Shown here piece by piece: positions 29,849 through 41,163 of a DNA stretch of 64,000 nucleotides; within the stretch, counting starts at the first letter, position 1, and every line of letters begins with the position of its first letter. This DNA is from Cysteiniphilum marinum (GTDB lineage Bacteria > Pseudomonadota > Gammaproteobacteria > Francisellales > Francisellaceae). The stretch covers positions 20,339 to 84,338 of the forward strand of contig NZ_JACYVZ010000010.1 in NCBI RefSeq assembly GCF_014857925.1. Reading direction: 5' to 3'. The notes beneath the pieces are model-generated. The model was not told the origin of the DNA, made no database searches, and saw only the letters and a program-made list of their open reading frames with translations. Position numbers and translations under genes: made by a program.

Positions 29849-30187
29849 TTATTTAGCTTGATCAATAATTTCCTGTAACTCACCGTTTTCATGCAACTCA
29901 AGAACAATATCGCAACCACCAATGAGTTCACCGTTAACATAAAGTTGTGGAAAAGTTGGCCAGTTAGCATGTTTTGGTAAGGTCGCACGAATCTCAGGAT
30001 TCTCTAATATGTTAACAAATGCGAAAGGCTTACCACAGGCTTGAATGGCAGCAACAGTATGTGCTGAGAAGCCGCATTGTGGCATTTTAGGTGTGCCCTT
30101 CATGTAAAGTAAAATGCTGTTGTCAGCAATTTGTGATTTTATCGTTTCGATTACTTTTTCTTCATCAAAGTTATGATTTGTATGCAT
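29849..30187 (-). CDS. grxD: Monothiol glutaredoxin, Grx4 family
   Basis: Small [2Fe-2S] cluster-carrying glutaredoxin of 112 residues, involved in iron-sulfur cluster delivery. The monothiol active site CGFS is at 38-41 (MKGTPKMPQCGFSAH). The glutathione-binding segments WPTFPQLYVNGELIGGCDI are intact. It is divergent from sodB, an arrangement common in gammaproteobacteria and fitting shared roles in iron and oxidative stress. Confidence 0.94.
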   Translation of the reverse strand: MHTNHNFDEEKVIETIKSQIADNSILLYMKGTPKMPQCGFSAHTVAAIQACGKPFAFVNILENPEIRATLPKHANWPTFPQLYVNGELIGGCDIVLELHENGELQEIIDQAK

Positions 30188-30297
30188 TATTGTTTCCTTA
30201 GTATTGTCTAAACTTGAAAAGATACTGGATTAGTATTATATTGCGCGTACATCATATATCAGTTTCTAAATTTTGGTCAACCAACAAGGAGCAAGAA

Positions 30298-30885
30298 ATG
30301 TTTGAATTACCATCGTTACCATATGCTAAAGGCGCATTGGCACCCGTGATCTCTGAAGAGACAATCGAGTATCATTATGGCAAGCATCATCAAGCATATG
30401 TAACCAACTTAAATAACTTATTAAAAACAGATGAGTTTAAATCTTTTGCTGGTAAATCATTAGAAGATGTGATTTTAACTTCAAAAGGTGGCGTGTTTAA
30501 TAATGCTGCACAAATCTGGAATCACACGTTTTATTGGAATTGCTTAACACCAAACGCTAAAGCAAAACCAGAAGGCGCGTTATTGCAAGCAATTGAGAAA
30601 AAATTTGGCAGCTTTGATGCCTTTAAAGAAGCATTCAGCAAAACAGCTGTCACTACTTTTGGTTCTGGCTGGGCGTGGCTTGTGAAAACGAAACAAGGTG
30701 AGCTTGAACTAGTAAGTACTAGTAATGCGGCATGCCCATTAACTGAAGGCCACACGCCACTTCTAACTTGTGATGTATGGGAGCATGCTTACTATATTGA
30801 TTATCGTAATGCGCGTCCAAAATATGTTGAAGAGTTCTGGAGTATTATTAATTGGGACTTTGTTGCTGAGCAATTTGCAAAGTAG
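30298..30885 (+). CDS. sodB: Iron superoxide dismutase
   Basis: Cytoplasmic Fe-type superoxide dismutase, 195 residues from the ATG preceded by AAGGAG. The upstream in-frame extension to 30214 is not family-like. Metal ligands are H26 (EYHYGKHH), the histidine of [10 protein letters not shown], and the aspartate and histidine of [12 protein letters not shown]. Glutamine in NNAAQIWNH and the FYWNCLTPN segment mark the iron rather than the manganese type. There is no signal peptide. Confidence 0.96.
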   Translation: MFELPSLPYAKGALAPVISEETIEYHYGKHHQAYVTNLNNLLKTDEFKSFAGKSLEDVILTSKGGVFNNAAQIWNHTFYWNCLTPNAKAKPEGALLQAIEKKFGSFDAFKEAFSKTAVTTFGSGWAWLVKTKQGELELVSTSNAACPLTEGHTPLLTCDVWEHAYYIDYRNARPKYVEEFWSIINWDFVAEQFAK

Positions 30886-31000
30886 ACAGTAGTAACTTGA
30901 GCTTAGTTTAATTCGTATCGTGTTATTCAATTTTGTAATACTTGGCAAAATCATAAAACTTCTATAGAATTGACCGGCTTTTGAACTTTGGAGAATATGT

Positions 31001-31213
31001 ATGGCACGTGTAACAGTTGAAGATTGTTTAGAGAAAATCGATAGTCGCTTTGAATTAATTGTTTTAGCATCAAAAAGAGCACGTTTCCTAAGTCTAAGTG
31101 GTCAAGAGCCACGTGTGGACTGGGATAATGATAAGACAACGGTTGTTGCTTTGCGTGAGATTGCTGATGGCAAAATAAATAAAGTGGAAATCCGTGCTGA
31201 ACAGGAATATTAA
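31001..31213 (+). CDS. rpoZ: RNA polymerase omega subunit
   Basis: Assembly subunit of RNA polymerase, 70 residues, shorter than the 91-residue E. coli protein because the C-terminal tail is missing. The conserved N-terminal half [20 protein letters not shown] and [10 protein letters not shown] are clear. It is not next to gmk or spoT, its common neighbours. It appears to be a lone gene ahead of a tRNA-Val promoter. Confidence 0.93.
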   Translation: MARVTVEDCLEKIDSRFELIVLASKRARFLSLSGQEPRVDWDNDKTTVVALREIADGKINKVEIRAEQEY

Positions 31214-31250
31214 AAAGATTAACAAAAATAGAAAATATTGATTTTAGGCG

Positions 31251-31278
31251 TTGACTTTGATTTTTTTAACCCTATAAT
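31251..31278 (+). promoter_or_regulatory. Promoter of tRNA-Val(TAC)
   Basis: TTGACT at 31251-31256 and a perfect TATAAT at 31273-31278 with a 16-base spacer, 14 bases before the tRNA. Confidence 0.75.
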
Positions 31279-31292
31279 CTCATCTCGTTCTC

Positions 31293-31368
31293 GGGTGCTT
31301 AGCTCAGCTGGGAGAGCATCGCCCTTACAAGGCGAGGGTCGGGGGTTCGAACCCCTCAGCACCCACCA
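31293..31368 (+). tRNA. tRNA-Val (anticodon TAC)
   Basis: The acceptor stem GGGTGCT pairs with AGCACCC, the anticodon stem TCGCC/GGCGA encloses CTTACAA with anticodon TAC, the T-loop is GGTTCGAACCC, the discriminator is A and CCA is encoded. Confidence 0.97.
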
Positions 31369-31375
31369 GAGATTT

Positions 31376-31404
31376 AAAAAGGCTTCCAATTGGAGGCCTT
31401 TTTT
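31376..31404 (+). terminator. Intrinsic terminator after tRNA-Val(TAC)
   Basis: The stem AAAAAGGCTTCC / GGAGGCCTTTTTT with loop AATT has one G-T wobble and ends in a T run, seven bases after the encoded CCA. Confidence 0.85.
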
Positions 31405-31500
31405 GTTTGTGTCACATAATAGTGCTTGAGTTTTAAGCTGCTATCTGTGACAATAGCGCGGCTCTTTGCTGTTGCCCTTATATTCAAGGTGCGCGATAGC

Positions 31501-31522
31501 TTATCGAGAGTAGATACGATAA
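31501..31522 (+). promoter_or_regulatory. Hairpin in rpsF leader, candidate S6:S18 binding site
   Basis: TTATCG and CGATAA enclose ten bases and are followed at once by ACCG and the ribosome binding site AAGGAG. The S6:S18 complex is known to bind an rpsF leader hairpin with a conserved ACCG-containing loop in other bacteria. The match here is suggestive only. Confidence 0.3.
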
Positions 31523-31540
31523 ACCGAAAGGAGTAAAATT

Positions 31541-31900
31541 ATGAAACATTATGAAATCGTGTTCATGGTTCACCCTGATCAAAGTGATCAGTTACCAAAC
31601 ATGTTGCAAAAATACCGTGAAATCGTTGAGTCTAAAGGCGGTAAAATTCACCGTTTAGAAGACTGGGGACGTCGTCAACTTGCTTATCCAATCGCTAAGC
31701 TTCACAAGGCGCATTACATTTTGATGAATATCGAATGTGATACTGAAGCGTTGAACGAGTTAAATGAATCATTCAGATACAATGATGCGATTCTACGTCG
31801 TTTAGTGCTTAACCAAAATGAAGCGATCACTGAGTCATCAATCATGATGGCAAAAGATGAGAAAAAAGAAGTTAAAGAAACAAGCCAAGCGGCTGAGTAA
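31541..31900 (+). CDS. rpsF: Ribosomal protein S6
   Basis: 30S subunit protein of 119 residues. [17 protein letters not shown], the RRQLAYPI segment and the RNA-binding strand [10 protein letters not shown] are diagnostic. A charged C-terminal tail ends [12 protein letters not shown]. It is the first gene of rpsF-rpsR-rplI. The priB gene that sits between rpsF and rpsR in enterics is absent; only 11 bases separate the two genes. Confidence 0.97.
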   Translation: MKHYEIVFMVHPDQSDQLPNMLQKYREIVESKGGKIHRLEDWGRRQLAYPIAKLHKAHYILMNIECDTEALNELNESFRYNDAILRRLVLNQNEAITESSIMMAKDEKKEVKETSQAAE

Positions 31901-31911
31901 GGAGAGGAAAG

Positions 31912-32139
31912 ATGCGTCCAAATCGTCGTCGTAAAGTATGTCGTTTTACCGTTGAAGGTGTTAAAGAGATCGACTACAAAGATTTAAATACATTGAAAGG
32001 TTATATCACTGAAACTGGTAAAATCGTTCCAAGTCGAATTACAGGTACATCAACTAAGTATCAACGTCAACTTGCTAATGCAATCAAAAGAGCAAGATTT
32101 TTAGCGTTGATTCCTTACTGTGATCGTCACTTTAACTAA
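31912..32139 (+). CDS. rpsR: Ribosomal protein S18
   Basis: 30S subunit protein of 75 residues. [20 protein letters not shown] and the signature [20 protein letters not shown], followed by [14 protein letters not shown], are fully conserved. The ribosome binding site AAGGAGAGG overlaps the end of rpsF. It binds S6 as a heterodimer on 16S rRNA. Confidence 0.98.
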   Translation: MRPNRRRKVCRFTVEGVKEIDYKDLNTLKGYITETGKIVPSRITGTSTKYQRQLANAIKRARFLALIPYCDRHFN

Positions 32140-32164
32140 TCTTTAAGTTTAGAGGTCTTTGACA

Positions 32165-32611
32165 ATGCAAGTTATTTTAAAAGAAAAAGTAGAAAACCTA
32201 GGCACGCTGGGTAGTGTTGTAAATGTGAAGCCAGGTTATGCGCGTAACTACTTAGTGCCTTATGGCAAAGCAGTTCAAGCAACTGAAGCAAACATTGCTG
32301 CTTTTGAAAAGCAAAAAGCAGAATTACAAAAATTAGAAGCTGAGCGTTTAACAACTGCTAAGGCAAAAGCTGAAAAAATCTCAGGTCAAGCATTTACAAT
32401 CAAAGCAGCTGCTGGTGACGGTGGTAAGCTATTTGGTTCTGTTGGGACGAAAGAAGTTGCTGATGCTATTGCTGCTGTTGGTGTTGAAGTTGAAAAACGT
32501 CACGTACGCATGCCGGAAGGTATCATCCGTTCATTGGGTGAGTACGAGTTATCAGTTCACTTACACTCAGATGTTGATGCTGACATCAAATTGGTTGTTA
32601 TCGCTGAATAA
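32165..32611 (+). CDS. rplI: Ribosomal protein L9
   Basis: 50S subunit protein of 148 residues. The N-terminal domain [19 protein letters not shown] with the [14 protein letters not shown] signature is joined by the long connecting helix (about 42-75) to a C-terminal RNA-binding domain ([14 protein letters not shown]). The start is the ATG at 32165 with GAGGTC upstream; the TTG six bases earlier is not needed. It is the last gene of the ribosomal operon. Confidence 0.97.
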   Translation: MQVILKEKVENLGTLGSVVNVKPGYARNYLVPYGKAVQATEANIAAFEKQKAELQKLEAERLTTAKAKAEKISGQAFTIKAAAGDGGKLFGSVGTKEVADAIAAVGVEVEKRHVRMPEGIIRSLGEYELSVHLHSDVDADIKLVVIAE

Positions 32612-32644
32612 TTCCCTGATTATTCACTAACTACTATGACATTT

Positions 32645-32671
32645 AAGCCGCATATTTTGCGGCTTTTTTGT
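32645..32671 (+). terminator. Intrinsic terminator after rplI
   Basis: AAGCCGCA / TGCGGCTT with a five-base loop is followed by a run of T. It lies 34 bases after the rplI stop. Confidence 0.85.
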
Positions 32672-32840
32672 TTTTTAACGGAGCAACTAAAATGTTACGG
32701 ATAGATTGCCATAGCAAATTTTAGTTTTTAAAGCGGAGAAGTGCGTAACACTGTTTGAGTGTAACGAGTTTTGCAAGTTTCTCTTTTGACTTTCATTCGT
32801 ATTTGACAAGCAATAAATTAAAGGCTTTAGCGCTAAATTT

Positions 32841-32849
32841 TGGTATACT
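32841..32849 (+). promoter_or_regulatory. Extended -10 promoter of gyrB
   Basis: TGGTATACT matches an extended -10 element (TGn plus TATACT) and lies 39 bases before the gyrB ATG. No strong -35 is seen, as is usual for extended -10 promoters. Confidence 0.5.
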
Positions 32850-32887
32850 CTATGGCGATTTGTTTTGAATGAAAATGGAGTGACTGA

Positions 32888-35305
<2,418 letters not shown>

Positions 35306-35322
35306 ATGATGTGCTTTTAATC

Positions 35323-36066
35323 TTAATCATGGTTATGCCAGTGATCAACATACATCTTGGTGGTGCCTGCAATGGCGGCTGGAATAACAATAATATTAAA
35401 AAATGGAATCATCAAAAAAACCGTGGTGATAAAACCGAAGCCTAGACTTAGAGACTTTTGTTGCGAGAGCTGCTTTTTCATTTGCGGGAAGCTGATTTCA
35501 TTATTATCAAAAGCATAATCTGCGTATTGTACGACGTTGAACCAACATAACAGTGCAAACCACAAAACACTGGTGAAAAGATTAACCACCGGAATGAAGT
35601 AACACAACAGAATAATCAAAACCCACGGCAGGAAAGAGAATAGTTTTTTAAACTCACGAGCAATGGAATTCGGTGCAATAAGCATGAGCTTAGCGAATGT
35701 AAGCTCACTACCAACTTCTTGCCCTGTTAGTTGTTTTTGTACTTTCTCAGCAAGAAAGCTGTAAAAAGGGGCAGCAATAATAAGCGCGATTGCAGTAAAA
35801 AGATAAGCGCTAAATAGTAACAATGCCAAAATGGCGATGAGATAAATCAACCAACTAAGCCATGTGAGCCAGCTAGGTAAGTGAGTGTCTACCCAATTGA
35901 TGAGTGAAGAGATCTCATGCAAGCTAAACCACCATAGTGCGATAAAGATTATGGTGTTGATGATAAGTGGGATTATTGTATAGCGCTTGATGCCTTTCTT
36001 AAAAATAAGTGTCAATCCGCCAAAAAAATAGCTGATACCACTGTTGTCAGCTTGATGTTGCGTCAT
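35323..36066 (-). CDS. CysZ-like EI24 family membrane protein
   Basis: Inner-membrane protein of 247 residues with about four to six hydrophobic helices. The segments YFFGGLTLIFKKGIKRYTII and AAPFYSFLAEKVQ, and a C-terminus with FGFITTVFLMIPFFNIIVIP, match the EI24/CysZ family. CysZ members import sulfate for cysteine synthesis, but no cysteine gene is adjacent and many homologues are uncharacterised. It begins two bases after the lplA stop, so the two are probably co-transcribed. Confidence 0.75.
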   Translation of the reverse strand: MTQHQADNSGISYFFGGLTLIFKKGIKRYTIIPLIINTIIFIALWWFSLHEISSLINWVDTHLPSWLTWLSWLIYLIAILALLLFSAYLFTAIALIIAAPFYSFLAEKVQKQLTGQEVGSELTFAKLMLIAPNSIAREFKKLFSFLPWVLIILLCYFIPVVNLFTSVLWFALLCWFNVVQYADYAFDNNEISFPQMKKQLSQQKSLSLGFGFITTVFLMIPFFNIIVIPAAIAGTTKMYVDHWHNHD

Positions 36067-36068
36067 GG

Positions 36069-37037
36069 TTATTCTCCCATTACATCGGCAGTATTTTGAT
36101 AAAGATGAGCTAATAATGCCTGTTCTTGTGCTGTAAAATCCAGTGATTCTTTACCTATAAGATCGAAGGCTTGTTTGCTATAGATTGGGTTTACTGTTTG
36201 CAAATAAGTCTTTAGATTGTCATATTTATCACTATCAGTTGCAAATGCGACGATTTGACCATTCTTAATCTCAAGCGTGATGTTGTTATCTTCAAAAACA
36301 AAACTGCGGCTAAAGGGTAGTGTTTTGCCAAAGCGCCATTGCCAAGTGCGCAAGGTGTTTTCTTCATCGGTAACTTGTTTGTTTTCCATATGCTCAGGGA
36401 TATAGGTAATGTGATGATTAAACTGATTCAAAAAACAACCGCGTATTTTTTCAGCGCTAATCTCAGGATTGATTTCTGCCAGATTGATAACGCTTGAGCG
36501 TTTGGAGTGGACACCCTTAGTCGTTAATGAGTCGTCAATACTGTGATGCAAATAGTCATATAGCTTGCTGGTGTCGGCATTGATTAGCAATGTCCCATGA
36601 TGAAAGGATTTATCCTTTGTTTCACGAAAGGCGCTGCCTGAGATTTTATAATCAACTCCTTCATGTGTTACCAAGATATCATTACGTTCAGAAGCATGCG
36701 CATGAATGCCGCAGCTTTTAAGTATATTTACAATCAACGCAAGATTTGCTTTTTTATCATAATCTTGAGACTTTGCCATGATCGTATAGTTTAGATTACC
36801 TAGGTCATGATAGACCGTGCCACCACCGCTTTGACGGCGAACAATGGGGATATTGTCATGATTCAAAGCATCGATGTTACACTCGCGCCATGGGTTTTGC
36901 GCACGCCCAATAATCACAGAAGGTGCATTTTGCCAAAGGTATAAAATAGGCGTATCGGTTAACATCTCACGAAAAAGCCAGTTCTCAACGGCAAGGTTAT
37001 AAAAAGGGTCGTGGCTTGTGGCAATATAAACGTTCAT
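36069..37037 (-). CDS. lplA: Lipoate-protein ligase A
   Basis: Cytoplasmic enzyme of 322 residues that activates lipoate with ATP and attaches it to lipoyl domains of 2-oxoacid dehydrogenases and GcvH. The conserved RRQSGGGTVYHDLGNLNYT segment and the lysine region DYKISGSAFRETKDKSFHHG are intact. A C-terminal domain (about 230-322) of LplA type is present. It is the first gene of a two-gene unit with the CysZ-like gene. Confidence 0.93.
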   Translation of the reverse strand: MNVYIATSHDPFYNLAVENWLFREMLTDTPILYLWQNAPSVIIGRAQNPWRECNIDALNHDNIPIVRRQSGGGTVYHDLGNLNYTIMAKSQDYDKKANLALIVNILKSCGIHAHASERNDILVTHEGVDYKISGSAFRETKDKSFHHGTLLINADTSKLYDYLHHSIDDSLTTKGVHSKRSSVINLAEINPEISAEKIRGCFLNQFNHHITYIPEHMENKQVTDEENTLRTWQWRFGKTLPFSRSFVFEDNNITLEIKNGQIVAFATDSDKYDNLKTYLQTVNPIYSKQAFDLIGKESLDFTAQEQALLAHLYQNTADVMGE

Positions 37038-37082
37038 ATGGATAATTTGTGTGATTTATTAAGCTTTTATAAAGTGGCAGTT

Positions 37083-37187
37083 TATACCCATCACAAACCA
37101 TTTTACAGTGTTTCTTTGTTTTAGCTGTATAAAAGCCGTAAGGTACACTATTCGGGAGTTGCTTTATACTTTTGCTAATTGGGTATA
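37083..37187. repeat. MITE-like element, degenerate copy 3
   Basis: The left end TATACCCATCACAAACCATT matches copies 1 and 2 for about 25 bases. The right end is reduced to GGGTATA at 37181-37187 and the total length is only 105 bp. The interior differs from the other copies. It is best read as a truncated or rearranged copy. Confidence 0.5.
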
Positions 37188-37260
37188 AATGGATATTTTT
37201 ATGGATATGTGAGAAATTAGACTGTATTATTGGATATAAATGGATAATTTATTGGATGGC
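37178..37260. repeat. 51-bp imperfect tandem duplication before fic
   Basis: ATTGGGTATAAATGGATA at 37178 recurs as ATTGGATATAAATGGATA at 37229, exactly 51 bases (17 codons) later. The similarity continues for about 30 bases. The first unit overlaps the MITE-like copy 3 end and the second runs into the fic start codon. Confidence 0.6.
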
Positions 37261-38311
37261 TAACGTGAATTTAGACTCTTTAACGATTAATAACGAAATA
37301 CTAAAAATGATATCGGAGATTGATGAATTTAAAGGTTCATGGAGGTCATTGAGCATGCTAGCACCAGAAAGGTTACAAGCATTGAAAAAGGTAGCAACTA
37401 TAGAAAGTATAGGGTCTTCAACCAGAATTGAAGGCAGTAAGTTAACAGATTTAGAAATTGAAACAATTCTTTCCAATATTGAGATCCAAAGCCTTGATTC
37501 TCGTGATGAACAAGAGGTTATTGGATATTCTCATGTAATGAATATTATTTTTGATGCATGGAAAGATATTCCTATTAGTGAGAATTATATTAAGCAGTTG
37601 CATGGTGAAATATTAAAATACAGTAGTAAGGATTATGCTCATAGAGGTAAATATAAAACTAGCAGCAATAGTATCGCTGCATTTGATTCATCTGGTAAAA
37701 ATATTGGTATTGTTTTTGAAACAGCAACACCTTTTGAAACACCTATACGCATGAAAGAATTGGTTGATTGGATAAATTCAGCCTTAGAAGAAAATCTTTT
37801 ACACCCAATATTAATATGTGCAATCTTTATTGTTGTATTCCTTGAGATACATCCATTCCAAGATGGAAATGGTCGATTAAGTAGAGTTCTAACAACTTTA
37901 ATTTTATTGAAGTCAGGATATAGCTACGTATCTTATAGTTCTTTGGAGAGTATTATTGAACAAAACAAGGATGCTTACTACTTATCGTTGAGAGAAACTC
38001 AAAAAACACTTAAATTAGATGATCCAGACTGGATGCCGTGGATTATTTTTTTTCTCAACGCTTTAAATAAACAAATAAAACGCCTAATGCTTAAAATTGA
38101 AAAAGAGCAGATGCTATTACAAACACTTCCAGAAACCTCATTGATGATAGTGGAACATATAAAGGCACATGGGCGTGTCACTCTTTCAGAAATGGTTACT
38201 CTTACTAGTATAAATCGGAATACACTTAAAAAGCATTTTAAAAAATTAGTATCTATGAATCAAATTAATCAGCATGGAAAAGGTCGTGGCGTTTGGTATT
38301 CATTGACCTAA
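37256..38311 (+). CDS. Fic family protein with N-terminal inhibitory motif
   Basis: Protein of 351 residues from the ATG at 37256. The frame stays open upstream through the tandem duplication, but that part looks non-coding. The Fic core motif HPFQDGNGRLSR is complete, including catalytic histidine, so AMPylation (or another nucleotide transfer) activity is expected. SSTRIEG near residue 50 fits the class II inhibitory helix (S/T)xxxE(G/N), which blocks ATP gamma-phosphate positioning. A winged-helix-like C-terminus (VTLSEMVTLTSINRNTLKKH) resembles DNA-binding Fic proteins that regulate themselves. Target proteins are unknown. Confidence 0.88.
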   Translation: MANVNLDSLTINNEILKMISEIDEFKGSWRSLSMLAPERLQALKKVATIESIGSSTRIEGSKLTDLEIETILSNIEIQSLDSRDEQEVIGYSHVMNIIFDAWKDIPISENYIKQLHGEILKYSSKDYAHRGKYKTSSNSIAAFDSSGKNIGIVFETATPFETPIRMKELVDWINSALEENLLHPILICAIFIVVFLEIHPFQDGNGRLSRVLTTLILLKSGYSYVSYSSLESIIEQNKDAYYLSLRETQKTLKLDDPDWMPWIIFFLNALNKQIKRLMLKIEKEQMLLQTLPETSLMIVEHIKAHGRVTLSEMVTLTSINRNTLKKHFKKLVSMNQINQHGKGRGVWYSLT

Positions 38312-38365
38312 GTTCCCACTAGGAATGTCATCAGACTCATCGGGAATTTCTGCTAAGCTATTTTT

Positions 38366-39535
38366 TCAATACATAGAAAGACTACTATCAAGCATCGCAT
38401 TGGCTGCCATCACCAGTGGTGAGATAACTTCGGCAGCACCTAAGGATTTTGCTTTATTGATATTATTTTTTTGATTGATGCGAATGGTTATTTTAGCTGC
38501 CTTTGATGGTTTATGATTATTTAAAAACTCATTAATACTCAATAAGGTAATGATGTTATCAGCATCTTTTTCATAGGCGATGATCACAGCATGCGCATCA
38601 GTGATACTTGCTTTATCGAGAATGTCAGGGTCATTAGCGTTGCCATGCAATGTTAATGATTTAAGCTCGGCACTATCAGCAGTTTCACTGTGCTCGCTAT
38701 CGATAATTAGAAAGCTTTTATTTTGCTGTTGTAATTCGTTAATAATAATATGTGTTAAATCATTTAAGCCGCAAATAATGACGTGATCTTTCATATGTTT
38801 TTTCCCTTTGTTGAATGTTTGAAATAGGTTTTGCAAGCGATCGATAAAAGCACTAACAATAAAGGTTAAAACAGCGGCGAATGCGCCTAGCCCGATAAAA
38901 ATCATTGATACGACGAAAAGCCGTGCTTCATCAGTAATGGGGGTGATGTCACCATAGCCAACCGTACTATAAGTTACGACGGTAAAGTAGATAGCGTCTG
39001 GCCAGTCCTTAATACTGTTGAATTGATCGCGTAGCAGATAAGCGCCGATCACACCATATAGAAATGCTAAAATAAATGACAAAATAACAATAAACTGTGC
39101 ATAACTAAGCTTGATCGTTTTCGAGCGCACATTAAATACTTTCCAACTAATGGCAAGACCTATGATCTCAACAAAATAAAACCATGTCAAAAATCCTGAG
39201 CGGTTGTAGACAAAAATATTGGTTAAGAAAAGCGTGATGAGCATTAATAATGCTAATATCCAGAAAAAACGCAAGCGCCGATAAATCCCACGACCAATGA
39301 GCAACATTAAGTAACCAATAAAGCATGAGATAACCGTATTAAACTCTTTGAAGCCTTGTCCGGCGATAATATGGTTAACGAATTGCACGCCTTCATCGTG
39401 AATGGCCGCTTCAATAAACGGAAATACCCCAATTAAAATGGCAAACACGCCATTTAAAAATAATAAAATAGCCAAGAATAGCGGAATGCTAAAACGCATA
39501 AGCTTTTCTTTTAAAGGGTGCACAAGCCTCGGCAT
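38366..39535 (-). CDS. Voltage-gated-type potassium channel with RCK domain
   Basis: Inner-membrane protein of 389 residues with about six helices in the first 240. The potassium selectivity filter is TVGYGD in the pore loop (VVTYSTVGYGDITP). A cytoplasmic RCK/TrkA-N domain follows (about 245-385; HVIICGLNDLTHIIINEL, acidic ligand D in LLIIDSEHSE-like FLIIDSEHS). The arrangement is Kch-like. It stands as a single gene between fic and dnaQ. Confidence 0.88.
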   Translation of the reverse strand: MPRLVHPLKEKLMRFSIPLFLAILLFLNGVFAILIGVFPFIEAAIHDEGVQFVNHIIAGQGFKEFNTVISCFIGYLMLLIGRGIYRRLRFFWILALLMLITLFLTNIFVYNRSGFLTWFYFVEIIGLAISWKVFNVRSKTIKLSYAQFIVILSFILAFLYGVIGAYLLRDQFNSIKDWPDAIYFTVVTYSTVGYGDITPITDEARLFVVSMIFIGLGAFAAVLTFIVSAFIDRLQNLFQTFNKGKKHMKDHVIICGLNDLTHIIINELQQQNKSFLIIDSEHSETADSAELKSLTLHGNANDPDILDKASITDAHAVIIAYEKDADNIITLLSINEFLNNHKPSKAAKITIRINQKNNINKAKSLGAAEVISPLVMAANAMLDSSLSMY

Positions 39536-39622
39536 AAGCTATCCTTAGTGTTGAGTATTGCTACATAAACTATTAATTGAGTGTAGAAGATAAAATATGA
39601 ATGTAAAGGCGTTTTGTAGGTG

Positions 39623-40351
39623 TTATAAACGTCGCCATAAGGTTTGGTCTTTTGATTTTTTATCTAGTAGTTTTAGATAATCCTCATGTGCGTCACATTG
39701 TGGATTGAGTGCTAGTAGATCAACCAAGTTAAGCGCTTGATTTGTTGAAGTTGATGCTTGCTCTTTGGTCAATGTGCCTGTGTTATTATTGTCTTCAATA
39801 GCCGGTGTCATAAGACTAAACAAATCGAGCTGTCCACCGGTCATCATCAAGTAAACATCGGCAAGAATCTCAGCATCCAATAACGCGCCATGCAGTGTGC
39901 GATGTTTGTTATTGACACCATAGCGTGAACACAAGGCATCAAGTGAGTTTTTTTGTCCTGGATGTTTTTCACGCGCCATAATTAGGCTGTCGATGATATG
40001 ACAATGCTGCTCAAGCTCCCCCCACTTATTAGGGGATAATAATTGCAATTCCCAATTTAAAAAAGGTACGTCAAACCCAGCATTATGAATAATTAACTCA
40101 GACTGACCAAGGTATGCCATGATGTCATCAATTTTGTCACTAAAAAGAGGCTTATCAGCCAAAAAATCATTACTTAAACCATGGACTTGCAAAGCACCTG
40201 CTTCAACTTCAATATCGGGTTTGAAGTAAAAATGTAAGTTGTTACCAGTTAATTTGCGATCGACCATCTCAACGGCGCCAAATTCAATGATGCGATGACC
40301 AGATTTAAAGTCAAAGCCTGTGGTTTCAGTATCTAAGAATATTTGTCGCAT
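39623..40351 (-). CDS. dnaQ: DNA polymerase III epsilon subunit
   Basis: Proofreading 3'-5' exonuclease of the replicative polymerase, 242 residues. The DEDDh motifs are FLDTETTGFD (Exo I), IIHNAGFDVPFLNWEL (Exo II) and HRTLHGALLDAEILADVYL (Exo III, with the general-base histidine). A C-terminal tail (about 180-242) would bind the polymerase alpha subunit. rnhA, the usual divergent neighbour in enterics, is absent; a small exported protein gene is divergent instead. Confidence 0.95.
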   Translation of the reverse strand: MRQIFLDTETTGFDFKSGHRIIEFGAVEMVDRKLTGNNLHFYFKPDIEVEAGALQVHGLSNDFLADKPLFSDKIDDIMAYLGQSELIIHNAGFDVPFLNWELQLLSPNKWGELEQHCHIIDSLIMAREKHPGQKNSLDALCSRYGVNNKHRTLHGALLDAEILADVYLMMTGGQLDLFSLMTPAIEDNNNTGTLTKEQASTSTNQALNLVDLLALNPQCDAHEDYLKLLDKKSKDQTLWRRL

Positions 40352-40454
40352 GATTTTTATGTGGTAGTCAAAAGTATGGCAATTAGTATAGCGGACTTAA
40401 ACTGACTTTGACATAATAGCTTGCGTTATTTTAACCAAAATAAAGGACAGGAAG

Positions 40455-40859
40455 ATGAAGAAAGTATTATTAGCTATGGGGTTGTTGTTATCAGTTAATG
40501 CAGCATTGGCATGCTCAGGTAAGGAGCAGTTGAACATATTGTTTATCCCTCAGCAAGGGGATAATGTATCACATAAAGACTATGCTAGCTTGGGTAAAGC
40601 GCTATTTGCTAATCAAATGATTGCTAGTGAGTTGCATGCTTATAATGTCACCATCAATCATAAAATCGGCGAGATAATTCTCGATATCGAAACGCAAAAA
40701 ACACCGATTAAAAAGATGTTAAAGGAAGTTAAACCACTATTAAAAGAGCATGGCTTTAAAACCTTGCGTGTTTCTTTTGAAACACCGATTGAGCGTGCTA
40801 GTTCAGCAAAATCTATGCCGGCAAAACAGCCTACAACAAGTGACATGACTGCTAAGTAA
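40455..40859 (+). CDS. Small exported protein of unknown function
   Basis: Protein of 134 residues, not recognised. A signal peptide (1-19, cleavage after ALA) precedes a first mature residue that is cysteine (CSGKE), so lipidation cannot be excluded although the lipobox AALAC is poor. The mature part contains an alternating region (YNVTINHKIGEIILDIETQK) and ends in a Ser/Ala/Thr-rich tail. AAGGACAGGAAG upstream is a good ribosome binding site. It is divergent from dnaQ. Confidence 0.65.
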   Translation: MKKVLLAMGLLLSVNAALACSGKEQLNILFIPQQGDNVSHKDYASLGKALFANQMIASELHAYNVTINHKIGEIILDIETQKTPIKKMLKEVKPLLKEHGFKTLRVSFETPIERASSAKSMPAKQPTTSDMTAK

Positions 40860-40907
40860 TAATTAAAAAATCAGTGCGTATTGAAGCTTAAGTAAAATAA
40901 TTTAAAA

Positions 40908-41027
40908 TCCTCAGATTATCCCTGCTGTTATATTCCTTGTTAATACTCAAATGGGGGTCGAGTTACCAGCTACTTTTGCTATCACTTCACATGGGGTAAT
41001 GCGGTGTAGCAAAGCATAATCTGAGGA
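40908..41027. repeat. 120-bp segment bounded by a perfect 12-bp inverted repeat
   Basis: TCCTCAGATTAT at 40908-40919 and its exact complement ATAATCTGAGGA at 41016-41027 bracket about 96 bases with no open frame. It lies in a 304-base spacer that otherwise shows no gene. It could be a small mobile element or a structured RNA. Confidence 0.45.
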
Positions 41028-41163
41028 AGTGCTTAGATAATAATAAATAATTATAACTATGTCTATCGCAGCAACATTAAATTTTGATAAAAATGTTTAA
41101 GTGTCTATTTAAATGCTTAGGTTTTTTTTACTGATTGTGTAAGGTGCATTGAGATCATGCCTC

